Shown: positions 27,563 to 39,783, counted from the stretch's first letter. The stretch is 47,167 bases of DNA from Deltaproteobacteria bacterium (GCA_016218925.1 JACRCR010000144.1:1-47167); one strand, 5' to 3'. Made by a program: numbers and translations. The notes: generated from the letters alone by a model not told the origin.

Positions 27563-28451
27563 GCACGAACGCAGCGACGCTCCGTCGAGGGCCGGCTTCG
27601 TCGCCATCGCCGGCGCACCGAACGTCGGCAAGTCGACGCTGCTCAACCGTATCCTCGGCCACCCGCTGAGCATCGCCACCCCCAAACCGCAGACCACCCG
27701 CACTCGAATTCTCGGAGTGGAAACGATCGGCAATACCCAGATCGTCTTCTGCGACACGCCGGGAATCCATCACGAGAGCGGCCTGATGCACCAGCGCATG
27801 AACGCCGAAGCCCGTAGCGGCGTGCGCGAAGCCGACGTGGTCTGCTGGCTGATCGACGCGTCGCGGGGTCTGCGCCGGATCGATCGCGAAGAGGCCGCCA
27901 AACTGGTGGCCGAGAACACCATCGTCGTGATCAACAAGTGCGATGCGGTCAGGAAGTCGGCCCTGCTGCCGCTCATCCAGAGCGTTGCCGCGCTGCTGCC
28001 GGGGGCCGAGATCGTTCCACTGAGCGCGCTGCGTGGTGACGGCGTGGGCGATCTGGTCGACCTGCTGCTGGCGCGGCTGCCCGAAGGTCCGTGGTTCTTC
28101 GACGCCGATCAGGTGACCGATCAGAGCGAACGCCGGCTGGTCGCGGAGCTGGTGCGCGAGCAGCTTTTTCTGCAGCTCGAGGCCGAGCTTCCCTACCGGG
28201 TGGCGGTGCTGGTCGATGAATTCCGCGATCTGCCGGGACACACCTCGATTTCCGCGACCATCTACACCGACAGCGAGTCCACCAAACGCATCATCGTCGG
28301 CAAGGGAGGCGCGCGCATCAAGAGCGTGGGAATCGCCGCCCGCGCCGGCATCGAGAAGCTGCTCGACCGTCGCGTGTTCCTCGAACTGTTCGTCAAGGTC
28401 AAACCCGGCTGGCAAGAGGACGCGCGCTTCCTCGAGGAGATGGGTCTGTGA
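27555..28451 (+). CDS. era: GTPase Era
   Basis: Era binds the 3' end of 16S rRNA and guides 30S assembly. The 298-residue protein has the G1 motif GAPNVGKS, G3 DTPG, G4 NKCD and a C-terminal KH domain with IIVGKGGARIK. Start TTG 27555 overlaps the rnc stop; AAGGA at 27540-27544 is a plausible SD. A nearby ATG (27559) is out of frame, so TTG is the only fitting start before the G domain. The stop overlaps the GTG of der. Confidence 0.96.
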   Translation: MNEHERSDAPSRAGFVAIAGAPNVGKSTLLNRILGHPLSIATPKPQTTRTRILGVETIGNTQIVFCDTPGIHHESGLMHQRMNAEARSGVREADVVCWLIDASRGLRRIDREEAAKLVAENTIVVINKCDAVRKSALLPLIQSVAALLPGAEIVPLSALRGDGVGDLVDLLLARLPEGPWFFDADQVTDQSERRLVAELVREQLFLQLEAELPYRVAVLVDEFRDLPGHTSISATIYTDSESTKRIIVGKGGARIKSVGIAARAGIEKLLDRRVFLELFVKVKPGWQEDARFLEEMGL

Positions 28452-29914
28452 GCGTTTCGCCGCGACCCCGCACCGGCGCGCTCAGAGTCGCGATCGTCGG
28501 CCGCCCCAACGTCGGCAAGTCGACGCTGTTCAACCGCCTGATCCGCAAGCGCCGCGCGATCACGCTCGACACGCCCGGTATCACCCGCGACCCGATCGCC
28601 GAGCCCGTCACCTGGGACGGCATCGCGCTCGAGCTTGTCGATACGGGCGGGCTCGGCGGCGAAGCCGACATCGATCTGGCCGATCTTGTCCACCAGCACA
28701 CCGTACGCGCGATCGCGGGCAGCGAACTGCTGGTGGTGCTGTTCGACGTCAGGGAGGGGCTGAGTCCGCTCGACCGCGAGACGGTCGAACTGGTCTCGCG
28801 CAGCCGCGTCCCGGCGATCTACGTTTGCAACAAGAGCGAGGGGCGCGCGGCTGAAGACGCGGCACTGGAGTTCTGCGCCCTCGGCATCGACCCGCCGATG
28901 CTGGTGTCGGCCGAGCACGGGCTCGGGATCACCGAATTGCACCTGGCGATCCTCGAGCAGGCCCGCCGCATCCTGGGCGCGAGGTCGGCCGCGGCCGCCG
29001 CTACGCGCGACGGCGAAGAGTGCCCGCCGGCGGTTGGCGACTCGCCACAGCGGGCGCTCCCCGACGCAGGCCTGGAGGGGGAGCCGGACGCGCAGCCGCC
29101 ACCGTGCCGCGTGGCCATCGTCGGCCGCCCCAACGTGGGTAAGTCGTCGCTGCTGAACTGGATCGCCGGAGCCGAGTTGTCGCTAGTCGACGACAAACCC
29201 GGGACCACCCGTGACGTGGTCGACACCGAGATCGAGCACAACGACCACCGCTACCTGCTGCTCGACACCGCCGGAATGCGCCGTCCTTCGCGCGTGGAGG
29301 AGGGCGTCGAACGGATCAGCGTGCGGCGCGCGCTCGAAGCCGTGGAGCGCGCCAACCTGGTCGCGTTGCTGGTCGAGCCGAGCGAGGGCCTCACAGATCA
29401 GGATGCACGCATCGCCCGCCACGCCTGGAGCGAGGGCAGGGCGCTGGTGATCGTGATCAACAAGATCGACCTTGCCAGCCCCAAACGCCTGGCCGATGTG
29501 GAGCGCAACATTCGCGGAACCTACGCGACGCTCGGGCCGGTGGCGATCTGCCACCTGTCGGTCAAGAACAGGACCGGCCTCGAAGATCTGTTCCGCCTGC
29601 TCCAGCGCGCCCAGCGCGCCCACAACCGGCGCCTGTCCACGCCGGAGATCAACCGTATCCTTGCCGAGGCCGTCAAGCGCCGCGATCCTCCGGTACTCGG
29701 GCGTGCCCGCGTCAAGTTCTTCTACGGCACCCAGACCGGGATGCGCCCTCCGACCATCAACGTGTTCACCAACCGCGGGCAGGTGCCGGAGGATTACCAG
29801 CGCTTTCTGGAGCGCTGCTTCCGGGAGGAGCTCGAACTGGAAGGAACGCCGCTACGGCTGCACTTCGTGCGGCGCGCCTCACACGGCGACCGCGGCGAGA
29901 GCCGCGAAGGCTAG
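28448..29914 (+). CDS. der: Ribosome assembly GTPase Der (EngA)
   Basis: Der has two tandem GTPase domains and a KH-like domain and works in 50S subunit assembly. The 488-residue protein has GRPNVGKS in both G domains (near residues 18 and 222) and a KH-like C-terminus. DTGG and DTAG serve as the two G3 motifs. The second G4 is standard NKID, but the first reads NKSE where NKxD is expected, which could weaken guanine specificity of domain 1. A linker of about 45 Ala/Pro/Glu-rich residues separates the domains. GTG 28448 overlaps era. The stop lies in CTAG, shared with the convergent Hsp70 gene. Confidence 0.95.
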   Translation: MSVSPRPRTGALRVAIVGRPNVGKSTLFNRLIRKRRAITLDTPGITRDPIAEPVTWDGIALELVDTGGLGGEADIDLADLVHQHTVRAIAGSELLVVLFDVREGLSPLDRETVELVSRSRVPAIYVCNKSEGRAAEDAALEFCALGIDPPMLVSAEHGLGITELHLAILEQARRILGARSAAAAATRDGEECPPAVGDSPQRALPDAGLEGEPDAQPPPCRVAIVGRPNVGKSSLLNWIAGAELSLVDDKPGTTRDVVDTEIEHNDHRYLLLDTAGMRRPSRVEEGVERISVRRALEAVERANLVALLVEPSEGLTDQDARIARHAWSEGRALVIVINKIDLASPKRLADVERNIRGTYATLGPVAICHLSVKNRTGLEDLFRLLQRAQRAHNRRLSTPEINRILAEAVKRRDPPVLGRARVKFFYGTQTGMRPPTINVFTNRGQVPEDYQRFLERCFREELELEGTPLRLHFVRRASHGDRGESREG

Positions 29915-31734
29915 CGACGCCGCGCCAGCGCGTCCTTCACGCGCGAGAGGGTTCGCTGCAAGCCAGAGCGCGAGCGGTCGAGGTCGCGCAGCGGGGCGTG
30001 TCCGGCGATGAGCGCGCCGAGTTGCTCGATGTCTTCCTCGAGGGCCTGCTTTTCGCCCTCCGGAATCGCCTCGTCGATCTGCGCCAGCGTCAGCTGGGCA
30101 TCGTGCAGAACATCGGTTACCGCCGAAGGCAGCCCCGAGGTCGCCGCCGACTGCTCTGTCGCGCTTTCGACGGGAACGGGCTGCGACGGCCACGGCCTGG
30201 CCGCCGATGGCTCGGATTCGGCGGCCAGCGCCGAGGCGGCGGTGCGGGCTGTCACCGTGACCATCTCCGAACGGCCGGTCCCGCGGTCGTGAGCGCTGGC
30301 GTGGACGATGCCGTTGAAATCGATCGCGAACGTCACGTCGATCTTTGGGGTGCCGGCCGGCGCCGGTTTCACGCCGTCGAGTTCGAAGCAACCCAGCGAA
30401 TCGTTGGCACGGGCGATCGGCGATTCTCCCTGCAGCACGTGCACCCCGACGCTGGTCTGCCCGTCGACGGCCGTGGTGAAGGTCCGCGTCACTTCCGTGG
30501 GGATGGTGGTGTTGCGAGGAATCAGCACCGCGGTGTGTCCGTCGTGGGTCTCCACGCCGAGCGACAGCGAGGTCACATCAAGCAAGACCAGGCCCTTGAG
30601 TTCACCGCTCATGATGCCGGCCTGGACCGCGGCGCCGAGCGCCACCACCTCGTCGGGGTTGACGGTACGCAGCGGCTCCTTGCCGAAGAACGCGGCCACG
30701 TTGCGCTGGACGAGCGGAATCCGCGAGGATCCTCCGACCAGCAGAACGGCTTCGATGTCGCTCGGCGCCTTGCCGGCGTCCGCCAGCGCGTTCGCACAAG
30801 AAGACAGCGTACGATCGACGAGATCCGAGATCATCGCGTCGAAGAGAGCGCGGGTCAGCACCGCGCGGAAATGAATCGGGGTGCCCGCCGCCGCCGCGAC
30901 GAACGGCAGGTTGATCTCGGTCGTGAGTCCACTGGACAGATCGATCTTGGCGTGCTCGGCGGCCTCGCGCAGACGTTGCAGAGTCGTGACGTCCTGCACC
31001 AGTTCGGATCCGGTCTCGCCGAGATAGCGCTTGAGCAACCAGGAAACGATCCGGGCATCGATGTCGTTGCCGCCAAGGTGAGTGTCGCCGTGGGTAGCCA
31101 GTACCTCGATGACGTCGTCGCCCACCAACAGGATGGAGATGTCGAACGTGCCGCCGCCGAAGTCGTATACCGCTACGAGTTGGTGCTGCTTCTTGTCGAG
31201 TCCGTACGCCATCGCGGCGGCGGTCGGTTCGTTGATGATCCGGCGCACTTCCAGGCCGGCCAGGCGTCCCGCTTCCTTGGTCGCCGTGCGCTGGGCGTCG
31301 TTGAAATGGGCAGGAACCGTGATCACCGCCTCTTCGACCGCTTCGCCGAGGAAAAGCTCGGCGGACTCCTTCAGGTTGCGCAGGACTTTCGCGGAAATCT
31401 GCGCGGGGGTCAGTGTAGTGCTCCCTACCTGGACCAGTGCCTCACCGTCGCAACCGGCGACGACCTCGTACGAGACCAGACGCGAATCCGACTGCACTTC
31501 GTCAAAGCCATGTCCGATGAAGCGCTTGACCGAGCAGATCGTGCCACGCGGATTCGTCACCGCCTGCCGGCGCGCCACCTGGCCGACCAACACCTCGCCA
31601 TCGGGCGCGAAGGCCACTACCGACGGGGTCAGGCGCGAGCCGTCCGCGTTGACCAACACTCTCGGTTCCCTTCCGTCCCATATCGCCATCACCGAATTGG
31701 TGGTGCCGAGGTCGATGCCGAGTATCTTGCCCAT
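29911..31734 (-). CDS. Hsp70-family chaperone (DnaK-like) with non-canonical C-terminus
   Basis: The 607-residue protein has a complete Hsp70 ATPase domain: GIDLGTTNS at residue 6, the DFGGGTFDIS phosphate motif and LVGGSSRIPLVQ, plus the beta-sandwich substrate domain (LLDVTSLSLGVET onward). After the sandwich the usual LSxEEI lid helix is replaced by a linker of about 40 Ala/Ser/Pro-rich residues and a short helical tail ending in basic residues. A DnaK-type terminal EEVD-like or glycine-rich tail is missing. It is therefore probably a specialised paralogue rather than the main DnaK; no grpE or full dnaJ is nearby. Its likely partner is the J-domain/winged-helix protein just upstream on the same strand. 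ATG 31734 has only a weak SD. Alternatives are HscA/HscC-like roles, but no isc genes flank it. Confidence 0.88.
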   Translation of the reverse strand: MGKILGIDLGTTNSVMAIWDGREPRVLVNADGSRLTPSVVAFAPDGEVLVGQVARRQAVTNPRGTICSVKRFIGHGFDEVQSDSRLVSYEVVAGCDGEALVQVGSTTLTPAQISAKVLRNLKESAELFLGEAVEEAVITVPAHFNDAQRTATKEAGRLAGLEVRRIINEPTAAAMAYGLDKKQHQLVAVYDFGGGTFDISILLVGDDVIEVLATHGDTHLGGNDIDARIVSWLLKRYLGETGSELVQDVTTLQRLREAAEHAKIDLSSGLTTEINLPFVAAAAGTPIHFRAVLTRALFDAMISDLVDRTLSSCANALADAGKAPSDIEAVLLVGGSSRIPLVQRNVAAFFGKEPLRTVNPDEVVALGAAVQAGIMSGELKGLVLLDVTSLSLGVETHDGHTAVLIPRNTTIPTEVTRTFTTAVDGQTSVGVHVLQGESPIARANDSLGCFELDGVKPAPAGTPKIDVTFAIDFNGIVHASAHDRGTGRSEMVTVTARTAASALAAESEPSAARPWPSQPVPVESATEQSAATSGLPSAVTDVLHDAQLTLAQIDEAIPEGEKQALEEDIEQLGALIAGHAPLRDLDRSRSGLQRTLSRVKDALARRR

Positions 31735-31829
31735 CGTATCCGCTTGGAGTCCGACTCAGTGGTTCGCTTCGAGCGACATCGCGAGCAACGAAGTCGACGA
31801 GACGGCCGACACTGCCGCCCCGCGCGCCA

Positions 31830-32399
31830 TCAGCGTGATCCGTTGCGGCCCTCGGGAAGTGCCACGATGTTCTGCACGCGTTCTTGCAGGCCGTTCTGAT
31901 CGAGGTACTCGACTCCGTCGGCCGTAATGGAGCAGCTGCCGTCGTCGCCGCGGTTGATCAGGCCTCGCTCCTTCAGATACCAAAAGCTGAAGTCCAGGTG
32001 TTCACGCGGAACTCCGAGCAGACTCTCCATTTCGCCGCGGGTGACCGCCGGCCAGGTCGGGTCGTTGCGGCGCTTGGTGTAGAGAACACCCAGGATCCCG
32101 AAGCGGATCTCTTTTTCCGACTGGGCGCCGCCAGCCGCTTCCTTGGCGTCGAAAACGCGCCACTTGAGCGCCGTCTTCTGCTGATGTTGGACGTCGAACT
32201 GCGCTCGCGTCTCGGGGTCGCCGAGGATCCTGAACGCCTGCAGCACCAGCGAGAACTTCTCAGGATCACCGGTCTCGGTATTGTCGGGGTGGTAACGCTG
32301 GGCAAGTATCCGGTACACGCGCGCGATGGTGTCCTCGCGCGCCTTCGGGCTCACTTCCAGGATCTCGTAGTAATCGACGAAACTGTCGCGCGGATTCAT
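31830..32399 (-). CDS. J-domain protein with winged-helix-like C-terminal domain
   Basis: The ATG at 32399 follows a G-rich SD (GGGGGGATG); the frame extends to 32609 but that part lacks a credible start. The 189-residue protein has an N-terminal J domain (about residues 8-70) with the HPD tripeptide in RYHPDN, then a charged linker. Its C-terminal domain (about 100-175) has helices and a wing pattern like a winged-helix module (TRGEMESLLGVPREHLDF, KERGLINR, ITADGVEYLD). DnaJ's Gly/Phe, zinc-finger and C-terminal domains are absent. It lies 95 bases upstream of the Hsp70 gene, so it is probably its dedicated co-chaperone. The winged helix could bind DNA or a protein client; that is inference. 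Confidence 0.8.
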   Translation of the reverse strand: MNPRDSFVDYYEILEVSPKAREDTIARVYRILAQRYHPDNTETGDPEKFSLVLQAFRILGDPETRAQFDVQHQQKTALKWRVFDAKEAAGGAQSEKEIRFGILGVLYTKRRNDPTWPAVTRGEMESLLGVPREHLDFSFWYLKERGLINRGDDGSCSITADGVEYLDQNGLQERVQNIVALPEGRNGSR

Positions 32400-32431
32400 C
32401 ACATCCCCCCGGACGGAACCACCAGCCGGGC

Positions 32432-32461
32432 ATTTGTCCCCCGTGGAGCCTATCCAGTCAA
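32432..32461 (-). promoter_or_regulatory. Candidate promoter for the J-protein/Hsp70 pair
   Basis: On the minus strand TTGACT (32461-32456), an 18-base spacer and ACAAAT (32437-32432). The -35 is good, the -10 moderate (3 of 6). No heat-shock sigma32-type sequence or CIRCE repeat is visible before either chaperone gene. Confidence 0.35.
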
Positions 32462-32530
32462 GGGCAGCAATGCAGCGAACCGCTGGTCGCCTCGCAGCGG
32501 TCCCGTACGCTTCACCCTCCCGCGTTCGTA

Positions 32531-32550
32531 CCCCAGGCGCGCGCCTGGGG
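32531..32550. repeat. Perfect 20-bp GC-rich palindrome
   Basis: ccccaggcgc followed directly by gcgcctgggg. As RNA it folds to an 8-bp stem with a GCGC loop. It begins two bases after the gamma-carbonic anhydrase stop on the minus strand but has no T run. It could be a transcription or processing hairpin, or a protein-binding site. Confidence 0.6.
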
Positions 32551-32551
32551 C

Positions 32552-34662
<2,111 letters not shown>

Positions 34663-34666
34663 GTCG

Positions 34667-36217
34667 ATGGCGACGGTTCTGATCCTCGACTTCGGGAGCC
34701 AGTACACCCAGCTCATCGCGCGCCGCGTGCGCGAGGCCAAAGTGTACTGCGAGATCCATCCGTTCAGCGTGGCGGAGGACGAGATCCGCGCAATGGCGCC
34801 CGCCGCCATCATCCTGTCGGGCGGACCTTCGAGCGTGTACGACGAGGGCGCGCCATCGCCTGCGCCGGTGATCTATCAGTTGGGCGTACCGATCCTCGGC
34901 ATCTGTTACGGGATGGGAATCCTCGCCGTGGCCGGCGGCGGCGTCGTCGCGCGTGCCGACCATCGTGAGTACGGGCACGCAGAACTCGAGGTCGAGATCA
35001 ACGATGACCTGTTCGCCGGCTTCGCCCGCGGCGAATCCAGCACTGTGTGGATGAGCCACGCCGATCGTCTCGAGGAACTCCCTCCGGGATGGGAAGTGAT
35101 CGCGCGCAGCACCAACTCGCCGCTGGCCGCGCTGCGCAACGAGGCCGCGCGCCAGTGGGCGGTGCAGTTCCATCCCGAGGTCGTGCACAGCCCCCGTGGG
35201 CGCGAGATTCTCGCCAACTTCCTGTTCCGCATCTGCGGCCTGACCGCGGACTGGGACATGGAAAGCTACGTCGAGACGGCAGTGCGCCGCATCCGCGAAA
35301 GGGTCGGCGACGCCCAGGTGGTGTGCGGCATCAGCGGTGGCGTCGACTCTTCGGTGACCGCTGCACTGATCGAGAAAGCGGTCCCCGGTCAGCTCACTTG
35401 CGTGTTCGTCGACAACGGCTTGCTGCGAAAAGACGAGGCGGCCCAGGTGTGCCGGATGCTCGAGCCACACTTCGGCAAGGATTTCGTGTTCGTCGATGCA
35501 TCGCGGCGCTTCCTCGACGCTTTGGCCGGCGTCGAAGACCCCGAGCGCAAGCGCAAGATCATCGGCCGCGTGTTCATCGAGGTGTTCGAGGAAGAGGCTC
35601 TGAAGCCGCGCCCAGGCCGCGCGGCCGCCAGTTTCCTCGGCCAGGGCACGCTCTACCCCGATGTCATCGAATCGGTATCGGTCAACGGCCCCTCGGCCAC
35701 CATCAAGAGCCATCACAACGTCGGCGGCCTGCCCGAGTTGATGAACCTGGGGCTGGTCGAGCCGCTGCGCGAACTGTTCAAGGACGAGGTACGCGCGGCC
35801 GGCGCGGTGCTGGGTCTGCCGGCCGACCTGCTGGGACGCCATCCGTTTCCGGGGCCCGGTCTGGCAGTGCGACTGCTCGGACCCATCGACGAGCCCTCAC
35901 TGGCACTCCTTCGTGAGGCGGACGCGATATTCATCGACGAGATCCGCCATGCAGGTCTCTACGACGAAATCTGGCAGGCATTCGCAGTGCTGCTGCCGGT
36001 GCGAACGGTGGGCGTGCAGGGCGACGGCCGCACTTACGATCAGGTTGTCGCCCTGCGCGCGATCGTCAGCGAAGACGGGATGACCGCCGACTGGTACCGG
36101 TTTCCGCCGCAGGTACTGGCCCGCAGCGCTTCGCGCATCGCCAACGAAGTGGCCGGCGTCAACCGTGTGGTCTACGACATCTCGACCAAGCCGCCCGCAA
36201 CCGTGGAGTGGGAGTAG
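34667..36217 (+). CDS. guaA: GMP synthase (glutamine-hydrolysing)
   Basis: GuaA aminates XMP to GMP using ATP and glutamine. The 516-residue protein has a class I glutamine amidotransferase domain with nucleophile Cys80 in GICYGMG (many homologues have GICYGMQ) and the catalytic His/Glu in QFHPEV. An ATP pyrophosphatase domain follows with SGGVDSS, and a C-terminal dimerisation domain ends in [12 protein letters not shown] 34667 is four bases after the guaB stop; a GTG at 34655 overlapping guaB is the alternative. It completes the two-step IMP-to-GMP route and is followed by dnaE. Confidence 0.97.
   Translation: MATVLILDFGSQYTQLIARRVREAKVYCEIHPFSVAEDEIRAMAPAAIILSGGPSSVYDEGAPSPAPVIYQLGVPILGICYGMGILAVAGGGVVARADHREYGHAELEVEINDDLFAGFARGESSTVWMSHADRLEELPPGWEVIARSTNSPLAALRNEAARQWAVQFHPEVVHSPRGREILANFLFRICGLTADWDMESYVETAVRRIRERVGDAQVVCGISGGVDSSVTAALIEKAVPGQLTCVFVDNGLLRKDEAAQVCRMLEPHFGKDFVFVDASRRFLDALAGVEDPERKRKIIGRVFIEVFEEEALKPRPGRAAASFLGQGTLYPDVIESVSVNGPSATIKSHHNVGGLPELMNLGLVEPLRELFKDEVRAAGAVLGLPADLLGRHPFPGPGLAVRLLGPIDEPSLALLREADAIFIDEIRHAGLYDEIWQAFAVLLPVRTVGVQGDGRTYDQVVALRAIVSEDGMTADWYRFPPQVLARSASRIANEVAGVNRVVYDISTKPPATVEWE
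36211..36214 (+). promoter_or_regulatory. SD that supports the TTG start of dnaE
   Basis: GGAG at 36211-36214 overlaps the guaA stop region and is eight bases before TTG 36223. The alternative GTG at 36208 has no SD and would add five residues absent from the family's usual N-terminus. Confidence 0.55.
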
Positions 36218-36222
36218 GGGAT

Positions 36223-39200
36223 TTGAGCTTCGTCCACCTTCATCTACACACCCAGTACAGCCTCCTCGACGGCGCCAACAAGATTTCGGACCTGATGCCC
36301 CGGCTGCAGAAGCTGGGACTGACGTCCGTGGCGATGACCGACCACGGCAACATGTTCGGCACCGTGGACTTCTACAAGTCGGCCAAAGCCGCGGGCGTCA
36401 AGCCGATCATCGGCTGCGAAGTGTACGTGGCGCCGCGCAGCCGCCTGGAACGCGGCGCCGTGGCCAGCGCCGACTTCGAACGCGCCGGCAACAATCACCT
36501 CATCCTGCTGGCGAGCAACGAAATCGGCTACAAGAACCTCTCGCGGCTGGTGTCGCAGAGCTACAAAGACGGCTTCTACTACAAGCCGCGCATCGACAAG
36601 GAACTGCTGCGCGAGTGGAATGAGGGATTGCTGTGCCTGTCGGGCTGCCTGGCCGGCGAAGTGGCCACCGCGATCACCGCCGATCGCCTCGAACGCGCCC
36701 GCGAGGTCATCGAGGAATACGCCTCCCTGTTCGGCGACCGTTACTACCTGGAGATCCAGGATAACCATCTGCCTGAGCAGAAGGCCGTCAACGAAGTCCT
36801 GATCCCGTGGTCACGCGAGATCGGCATACCGCTGGTGGCCACCAACGACTGCCACTACCTCGACCACGACGACCATCGCGCCCACGAGGTGCTGCTGTGC
36901 GTACAGACCGGCAAGCGCCTGGTCGACGACGATCGCTGGCGCTTCGGAACCGACCAGCTCTTCGTCAAGGGCTACGACGAGATGCTCGCGGCGTTCCCCA
37001 ACGCTCGCGAGGCAGTCGAGGAGACCGCCGAGCTGGCTGCGCGCTGCAACGTCGAACTCGAGTTCGGCCGCAACAAGTTTCCAGTCTACCACGTACCGCC
37101 GGGCCGCAGCCTCGACGAGGTCTTCGCAGCCGAAGCACGCAAGGGCATGAACGAACGCTTCGCCGCGTGGCGCAGCGCAGGCGTCACGGTAGAGGAGACG
37201 AAGTATCGCGAGCGCCTCGAATCCGAGATCGCGATGATCCAGCAGACCCAGTTCGCCGGTTACTTCCTGATCGTCGGCGACTTCATCAACTGGGCGAAAG
37301 GGCAGGGGATCCCGGTCGGCCCGGGCCGAGGCTCGGCCGCCGGCAGCCTGGTCTCGTACGCGATGCGCATCACCGACCTGGACCCGATTCCGTACAATCT
37401 GCTGTTCGAGCGCTTCATCAACCCCGAGCGCGTCTCGATGCCCGACATAGACGTCGACTTCTGCTACGAGCGCCGCGACGAAGTCCTCGAGTACGTCCGC
37501 AACAAGTACGGCGAGGACAAGGTCGCGCACATCATCACGTTCGGGACGCTGAAGGGGAAAGCGGCACTTCGTGACGTGGGTCGCGTTCTCGATTTCAGCT
37601 TCGGAGAGACCGACCGCATATGTAAGCTCTACCCGGCAGCCAAGCAGGGGCGCGACTTTCCGCTGACCGCCGCGCTCGAAATGGAGCCACGGCTGCGCGA
37701 AGTGCGCGACTCGGGAGACCGCGAAGCCAAGCTCTTCGAGTACGCGCTCAAACTCGAGGGTCTGGCGCGCCACGTTTCCAAGCACGCGGCCGGCATCGTG
37801 ATCTCGGACCGGCCGCTGGTCGAAGACGTACCGCTGTTCGTCGACAAGGACGGCACCGTCATCACCCAGTTCTGCGGACCCGACATCGAAGCCATCGGGC
37901 TGATCAAGTTCGATTTCCTGGGTCTGAAGACACTGACTCTGATCGCCGACGCCGTACGTCGCGTCCACGAGAGCACCGGCAAGCGCGTGGACATCACGAC
38001 GATCCCGCTCGACGATCCGGCCCCGTACCGGCTGATGACACGCGGCGACACGGTCGGACTCTTTCAGCTCGAAAGCGGCGGCATGCGCAAGATGCTGACC
38101 CGTATGAGACCGTCGTGCTTCGAGGATCTGATCGCGGCGCTGGCACTGTACCGTCCCGGCCCTCTCGATAGCGGCATGGTCGAGGAGTACATCCAGCGCA
38201 AGAACGGTCGGGTGCCGGTCAAGTACCCCGACCCGGCGCTCGAAGCGGTGCTGCGCGAAACCTGGGGCGTCATCGTCTACCAGGAACAGGTGATGCAGAT
38301 CGCCCAGATCTACGCCGGCTACTCGCTCGGGCAGGCCGACTCTCTGCGCCGCGTGATGGGCAAGAAAAAGATCGAAGGGATGAAGAAGGAGAAAGAGAGT
38401 TTCCTGGCGCGGGCTGCCGCTCTCGGGCGCGACCCCGCCCAAGCCACCGCGATTTTCGAACAGATGGAGACCTTCGGCGCCTACGGCTTCAACAAGTCGC
38501 ACTCCGCAGCCTATGCGCTGGTCACTTACCAGACCGCGTGGCTGAAGGCGCATCATCCGATGGAATTCGTGGCTGCACTGTTGACGCTGGAGATGGACTC
38601 GACCGAGAGCACATACAAGAACCTCGCCGACGCTCGCGAACACGGGATTCACGTGTTGCCTCCCGACGTGAACTACAGCCGCGCCGATTTCACCGTGCGT
38701 CCCGAAGGCATCCGCTTCGGTCTGCGCGCCGTAAAAGGAGTCGGCCAGAAGGCCATCGAACTGATCACCGAAGCGCGTGAGAGCGGGCCGTTCCTGACCC
38801 TGGGCGATTTTTGCCTGCGCGCGACCGGCTCGCAGATGACCAAGCGAATACTCGAGGGTCTGATCAAGGCGGGCGCTCTGGCCAGCATCGAGGTTTCGCG
38901 CGCCCGTCTGTTGGCAGGCCTGGATGCGGCGATCAGTTGGGCCGAGCGGGTGCGCGACGACCAGGACGCCGGGCAGATGGGACTCTTCGGCGGCCGCGGC
39001 AACACCACCCAGCCCGAGCCGGCACTGCCGGCGGTGCCCGAGCTCGACCCGACCGAAACCTTGTACGCCGAACACGAAACGGTAGGCTTTTTCATTTCCG
39101 GCCATCCGCTCGACCGTTACCCTTACGACTTCGACCTGCTGCGAGTCACCGGAACGCCGGATCTCGGTGCCGCGCGCGACGGTAGTCCGATTCGCGCGGC

Positions 39201-39783
39201 CGGCGTCACCAACACCGTCAAGCGCAAAAACAGCAAGAAGGGCGAGCGCTACGCGACCTTCAACCTCGAAGACCGCGACGGCGTGATCGACGTCATCGCC
39301 TGGCCGGACTGCTACCGCCGCTGCGAGAGCGCGATCATCGGACGTGAACCGGTGCTGGTAATGGGGAGGATCGAGTTCGGCGAAGCGATAGGCGGAGGAG
39401 GCCCGGACGTCGGCGGCGACGAAGAGGGCGGCCCCGATTTCTCCCGCAAGGCCCAGATCATCGCCGAGGAGATCATTCCGATGCCCGAAGCGCGGCGGCG
39501 GGCTGCGCAGTCGATCCGACTCCGCGTCGACTCGAGCGGCGCGGGCCCGAGCACCATCGCAGAGTTGAAATCAGCCATCGAGAAGAATCCGGGGTCGTGC
39601 CGGTCCTTCCTCAGCATCGTGCGAACCGGAGTGACCGAGACTTTGATCGAACTTCCACCCGAGCTGAGCGTCAACCCGAGCGATGCGTTCCTGCAGACCG
39701 CCGAAGCGCTGCTCGGCGCCGGCTGCATAACGCTGACAGGCGGAATTGCCGACCCGCCGCCCAAGGAGAATCGGTGGAGCTGA
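36223..39783 (+). CDS. dnaE: DNA polymerase III alpha subunit
   Basis: This is the replicative polymerase of 1186 residues. It starts with a PHP domain ([15 protein letters not shown]) in which the metal-binding set looks complete ([31 protein letters not shown]). The palm follows with [10 protein letters not shown] and the catalytic acids in PDIDVDF (Asp408, Asp410). Then come the fingers and beta-clamp region, a helix-hairpin-helix segment and a C-terminal OB domain ([18 protein letters not shown]). An intact PHP site, unlike E. coli, hints at a built-in metal-dependent exonuclease, as described for some DnaE1 proteins; this is inference. Start TTG 36223 rests on the upstream GGAG. The last codons overlap the start of hflX. 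Confidence 0.96.
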   Translation: MSFVHLHLHTQYSLLDGANKISDLMPRLQKLGLTSVAMTDHGNMFGTVDFYKSAKAAGVKPIIGCEVYVAPRSRLERGAVASADFERAGNNHLILLASNEIGYKNLSRLVSQSYKDGFYYKPRIDKELLREWNEGLLCLSGCLAGEVATAITADRLERAREVIEEYASLFGDRYYLEIQDNHLPEQKAVNEVLIPWSREIGIPLVATNDCHYLDHDDHRAHEVLLCVQTGKRLVDDDRWRFGTDQLFVKGYDEMLAAFPNAREAVEETAELAARCNVELEFGRNKFPVYHVPPGRSLDEVFAAEARKGMNERFAAWRSAGVTVEETKYRERLESEIAMIQQTQFAGYFLIVGDFINWAKGQGIPVGPGRGSAAGSLVSYAMRITDLDPIPYNLLFERFINPERVSMPDIDVDFCYERRDEVLEYVRNKYGEDKVAHIITFGTLKGKAALRDVGRVLDFSFGETDRICKLYPAAKQGRDFPLTAALEMEPRLREVRDSGDREAKLFEYALKLEGLARHVSKHAAGIVISDRPLVEDVPLFVDKDGTVITQFCGPDIEAIGLIKFDFLGLKTLTLIADAVRRVHESTGKRVDITTIPLDDPAPYRLMTRGDTVGLFQLESGGMRKMLTRMRPSCFEDLIAALALYRPGPLDSGMVEEYIQRKNGRVPVKYPDPALEAVLRETWGVIVYQEQVMQIAQIYAGYSLGQADSLRRVMGKKKIEGMKKEKESFLARAAALGRDPAQATAIFEQMETFGAYGFNKSHSAAYALVTYQTAWLKAHHPMEFVAALLTLEMDSTESTYKNLADAREHGIHVLPPDVNYSRADFTVRPEGIRFGLRAVKGVGQKAIELITEARESGPFLTLGDFCLRATGSQMTKRILEGLIKAGALASIEVSRARLLAGLDAAISWAERVRDDQDAGQMGLFGGRGNTTQPEPALPAVPELDPTETLYAEHETVGFFISGHPLDRYPYDFDLLRVTGTPDLGAARDGSPIRAAGVTNTVKRKNSKKGERYATFNLEDRDGVIDVIAWPDCYRRCESAIIGREPVLVMGRIEFGEAIGGGGPDVGGDEEGGPDFSRKAQIIAEEIIPMPEARRRAAQSIRLRVDSSGAGPSTIAELKSAIEKNPGSCRSFLSIVRTGVTETLIELPPELSVNPSDAFLQTAEALLGAGCITLTGGIADPPPKENRWS
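39762..39767 (+). promoter_or_regulatory. SD that sets the GTG start of hflX inside dnaE
   Basis: AAGGAG ends six bases before GTG 39774, which lies ten bases inside the end of dnaE. The upstream open frame overlaps dnaE and has no family similarity. Confidence 0.8.

Noticed and set aside
27559..27700. ATG at 27559 as the start of era
   Set aside because: It is out of frame with the Era G domain; TTG 27555 is in frame and overlaps the rnc stop.
29998..31899. 633-codon open frame opposite the Hsp70 gene
   Set aside because: Antisense shadow of an unmistakable Hsp70; no recognisable domain.
36811..39105. 764-codon open frame opposite dnaE
   Set aside because: Antisense shadow in a GC-rich gene; dnaE motifs are complete on the plus strand.
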